The position numbers and the translations under genes were made by a program. A DNA stretch of 56,824 nt. Origin: Verrucomicrobiia bacterium (lineage in GTDB: Bacteria > Verrucomicrobiota > Verrucomicrobiia > JABWAM01). Under the pieces are notes generated by a model, which was not told the origin of the DNA, did not search any database, and saw nothing but the letters and a program-made list of their open reading frames with translations. This document shows positions 55,453 to 56,824 of this stretch, piece by piece (the first letter of the stretch is position 1; every line of letters begins with the position of its first letter). The DNA is taken from the NCBI GenBank assembly GCA_028687435.1, contig JAQUAF010000036.1:1-56824 (forward strand), given 5' to 3'.

Positions 55453-56824
55453 ATGACCATGAAAACCAGGTGCGCTTTGCCCCGTTTGGTATTACGATTT
55501 TATAATTTTATAACATTGAAACAGCGCGCCTTTTTAGCCGCGGCTCTCATTCTTCCAAGTCTGGCCTTCGGCCAAACCCTGGACAAATCCGTCTCCGGCA
55601 AAACCCAGGCGTCCACGAACGCGGTGGCCCGGATGGAGGAGGTGGTGGTGACCGCCACGCGGAGCGAGGTGAAGGTGGACGAGGCGCCGGCTAGGGTTTC
55701 GGTGGTGACCAGGGAACAGATGGAAAAAATGCATATCACGACCCTGGACGACGCATTGAAGCATGAAGCGGGGCTTTTCGAGAGGAGAACCAAGGGGACG
55801 GCCGATTCGACGGCCCGCGTCCAGTTGCGCGGCCTTGAGAGCGCCAAGCGCACGCTCATCATGATCAACGGCATTCCCATGAACAGCGGTTACGCCGGAG
55901 ACCAAAGCTGGGCGCAGATCAGCACGGAGAATGTCGAGAGGATCGAGGTGATCCGCGGGCCGGCCTCGGCGCTTTACGGCGGCAATGCCATGGGGGGCGC
56001 CGTCAACATCATCACCAAAAAGCCGGCCAGGCTGGAAATGACCGGCAAGGCGGGGTTTGGCGACGACAACACCATCCGCCATTCCTTTTCGTTCGGAGAC
56101 AGGCTTGACGACACCTTTACGCTCCGGGTGGGGTATGAGGTGGAGGAAACCGACGGGTATGTGACCACGCCCGTGAACTCGACCGTGGCGCGATCCACCG
56201 CTGGAACGCGGCCCACCCTGGCTGGCGGCAACCTGACCACCAGCACGGCCGGCGCCACGCAATTGAATGTCGGCGACAAGGGAGACAATTATTCCAACCG
56301 GTGGAATGCCAACATGGAATTGGGGTGCAAACTGACCGAAACCGGCGAGTTGACGATTACCGGACAGGTTGGGGAATACGGATACGGGTACGGCGTTCCC
56401 CACAGTTATCTGAGCGATCGCAATGGCGCCGGCGGCCAGGTCAATGGCTACGCCGATGCGGGAGGCGGCAACCGGTCGGCGCTTCTCAATCCCGCCAGTT
56501 TCTTTTCCTCCACGGGGATCAGCGAAGACCAGCTCTCGCTGGGATCGGTCCGTTACGAGGACCAGTATGGCGGCCTTCACAGCCTGGCGAAGATCGGGAT
56601 TCAGTATGACGACAGTTTTTACACCCAACCCAGCGGATCGACCGCGAATCTGACTTATGACAACAGCCCCGGTTCGATGACCAAGGCTGTCACCCGATCC
56701 TGGTTTGGCGACTGGCAGGGGACCATGGAGGTGTTTCCGGAGCACACTTTTACTTTTGGAACCTATTTTCGATACGACGATTTTGACCAGGACAATTACC
56801 GGATGGGTTATTTTCTGGCGCCCG
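55453..56824 (+). CDS. TonB-dependent receptor, 3' end beyond the window
   Basis: An open frame of about 457 codons without a stop at the window edge. A signal peptide (FLAAALILPSLAFG) is followed by the TonB box EEVVVTATR, then the plug with TTLDDALKHEAGLFERRTKG, RVQLRGLESAKRTLIMINGI and VIRGPASALYGGNAMGGAVN, then the start of the beta barrel. Plug sequences resemble those of the receptor at 24522, so the two are paralogues. The ATG at 55453 gives a long, basic N-region; ATG 55459 and TTG near 55515 are alternatives. The ligand is unknown. It is probably energised by the same ExbB/ExbD/TonB. Confidence 0.9.
   Translation, partial: MTMKTRCALPRLVLRFYNFITLKQRAFLAAALILPSLAFGQTLDKSVSGKTQASTNAVARMEEVVVTATRSEVKVDEAPARVSVVTREQMEKMHITTLDDALKHEAGLFERRTKGTADSTARVQLRGLESAKRTLIMINGIPMNSGYAGDQSWAQISTENVERIEVIRGPASALYGGNAMGGAVNIITKKPARLEMTGKAGFGDDNTIRHSFSFGDRLDDTFTLRVGYEVEETDGYVTTPVNSTVARSTAGTRPTLAGGNLTTSTAGATQLNVGDKGDNYSNRWNANMELGCKLTETGELTITGQVGEYGYGYGVPHSYLSDRNGAGGQVNGYADAGGGNRSALLNPASFFSSTGISEDQLSLGSVRYEDQYGGLHSLAKIGIQYDDSFYTQPSGSTANLTYDNSPGSMTKAVTRSWFGDWQGTMEVFPEHTFTFGTYFRYDDFDQDNYRMGYFLAP

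Noticed and set aside
1..56824. CRISPR array
   Set aside because: No series of regularly spaced identical repeats is visible; the only long repeat is the riboswitch pair.

Overview
The window looks like a GC-rich chromosome segment from a strictly anaerobic Gram-negative bacterium. Two TonB-dependent receptors, ExbB/ExbD/TonB and several lipoproteins show an outer membrane. An oxygen-sensitive [FeFe]-hydrogenase system with all three maturases, a B12-dependent ribonucleotide reductase and a corrinoid-methyltransferase-like protein point to anaerobic, corrinoid-dependent physiology. The type of integrase, the small helix-turn-helix protein beside it and the FAD-oxidoreductase fragment make me favour the PVC group (Verrucomicrobiota/Lentisphaerota/Kiritimatiellota). 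That is a judgement from remembered family resemblance, not a computed placement.

Layout. (1) 1-3843, core: a truncated FAD oxidoreductase, a SprA-like protein that has lost its HExxH zinc site, and a phosphohexomutase. (2) 3844-3918, tRNA-Thr(UGU), followed directly by (3) a probable integrative and conjugative element, about 3919-23900. It holds a tyrosine integrase, a candidate excisionase, a RadC-like protein, a coupling ATPase, a DinJ/YafQ toxin-antitoxin pair with a perfect 22-bp palindromic operator, a VirB/Trb-type secretion system (VirB2, B3, B4, B5, B6, B8, B9 and B10-like, two lipoproteins, two tiny membrane proteins), an HUH relaxase and two relaxosome-type proteins. Between the last two lies a candidate oriT with a TATCCTG nick motif. 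No VirB11 is visible and no right attachment repeat was found. (4) 24248-32806: a cobalamin riboswitch driving an operon of TonB-dependent receptor, DUF2162 membrane protein, ExbB-like channel, DUF2149 protein and a membrane-anchored CobN-like chelatase. (5) 32927-38183: a near-identical second riboswitch copy, a 33-residue leader peptide and nrdJ, then exbB-exbD-tonB. (6) 38314-39156: a short-chain dehydrogenase. (7) 39365-52282: a roughly 13-kb same-strand hydrogenase locus with a degenerate deoxyhypusine-synthase-like protein, an odd [FeFe]-hydrogenase paralogue, the HydC/[2Fe-2S]/HydB/HydA complex, a TM1266-type regulator, aspartase, HydF, HydG and HydE. (8) 52328-52701: abutting remnants of feoB and tonB. 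(9) 52829-56824: a MtaA-like methyltransferase, an exported His/Cys-rich protein, a nucleotidyltransferase two-gene module and a second TonB-dependent receptor that runs off the end.

How the parts fit: regions 4 and 5 form one corrinoid-linked module, with an outer-membrane receptor, its energising ExbB/ExbD/TonB, a CobN-type (de)chelatase and a B12-using enzyme, under two copies of one riboswitch. Region 7 encodes a predicted NAD(H)/ferredoxin-linked bifurcating hydrogenase together with its H-cluster assembly proteins. Region 3 is a mobile genetic island separable from the rest. All functional statements rest on reading motifs by eye. No searches were run.
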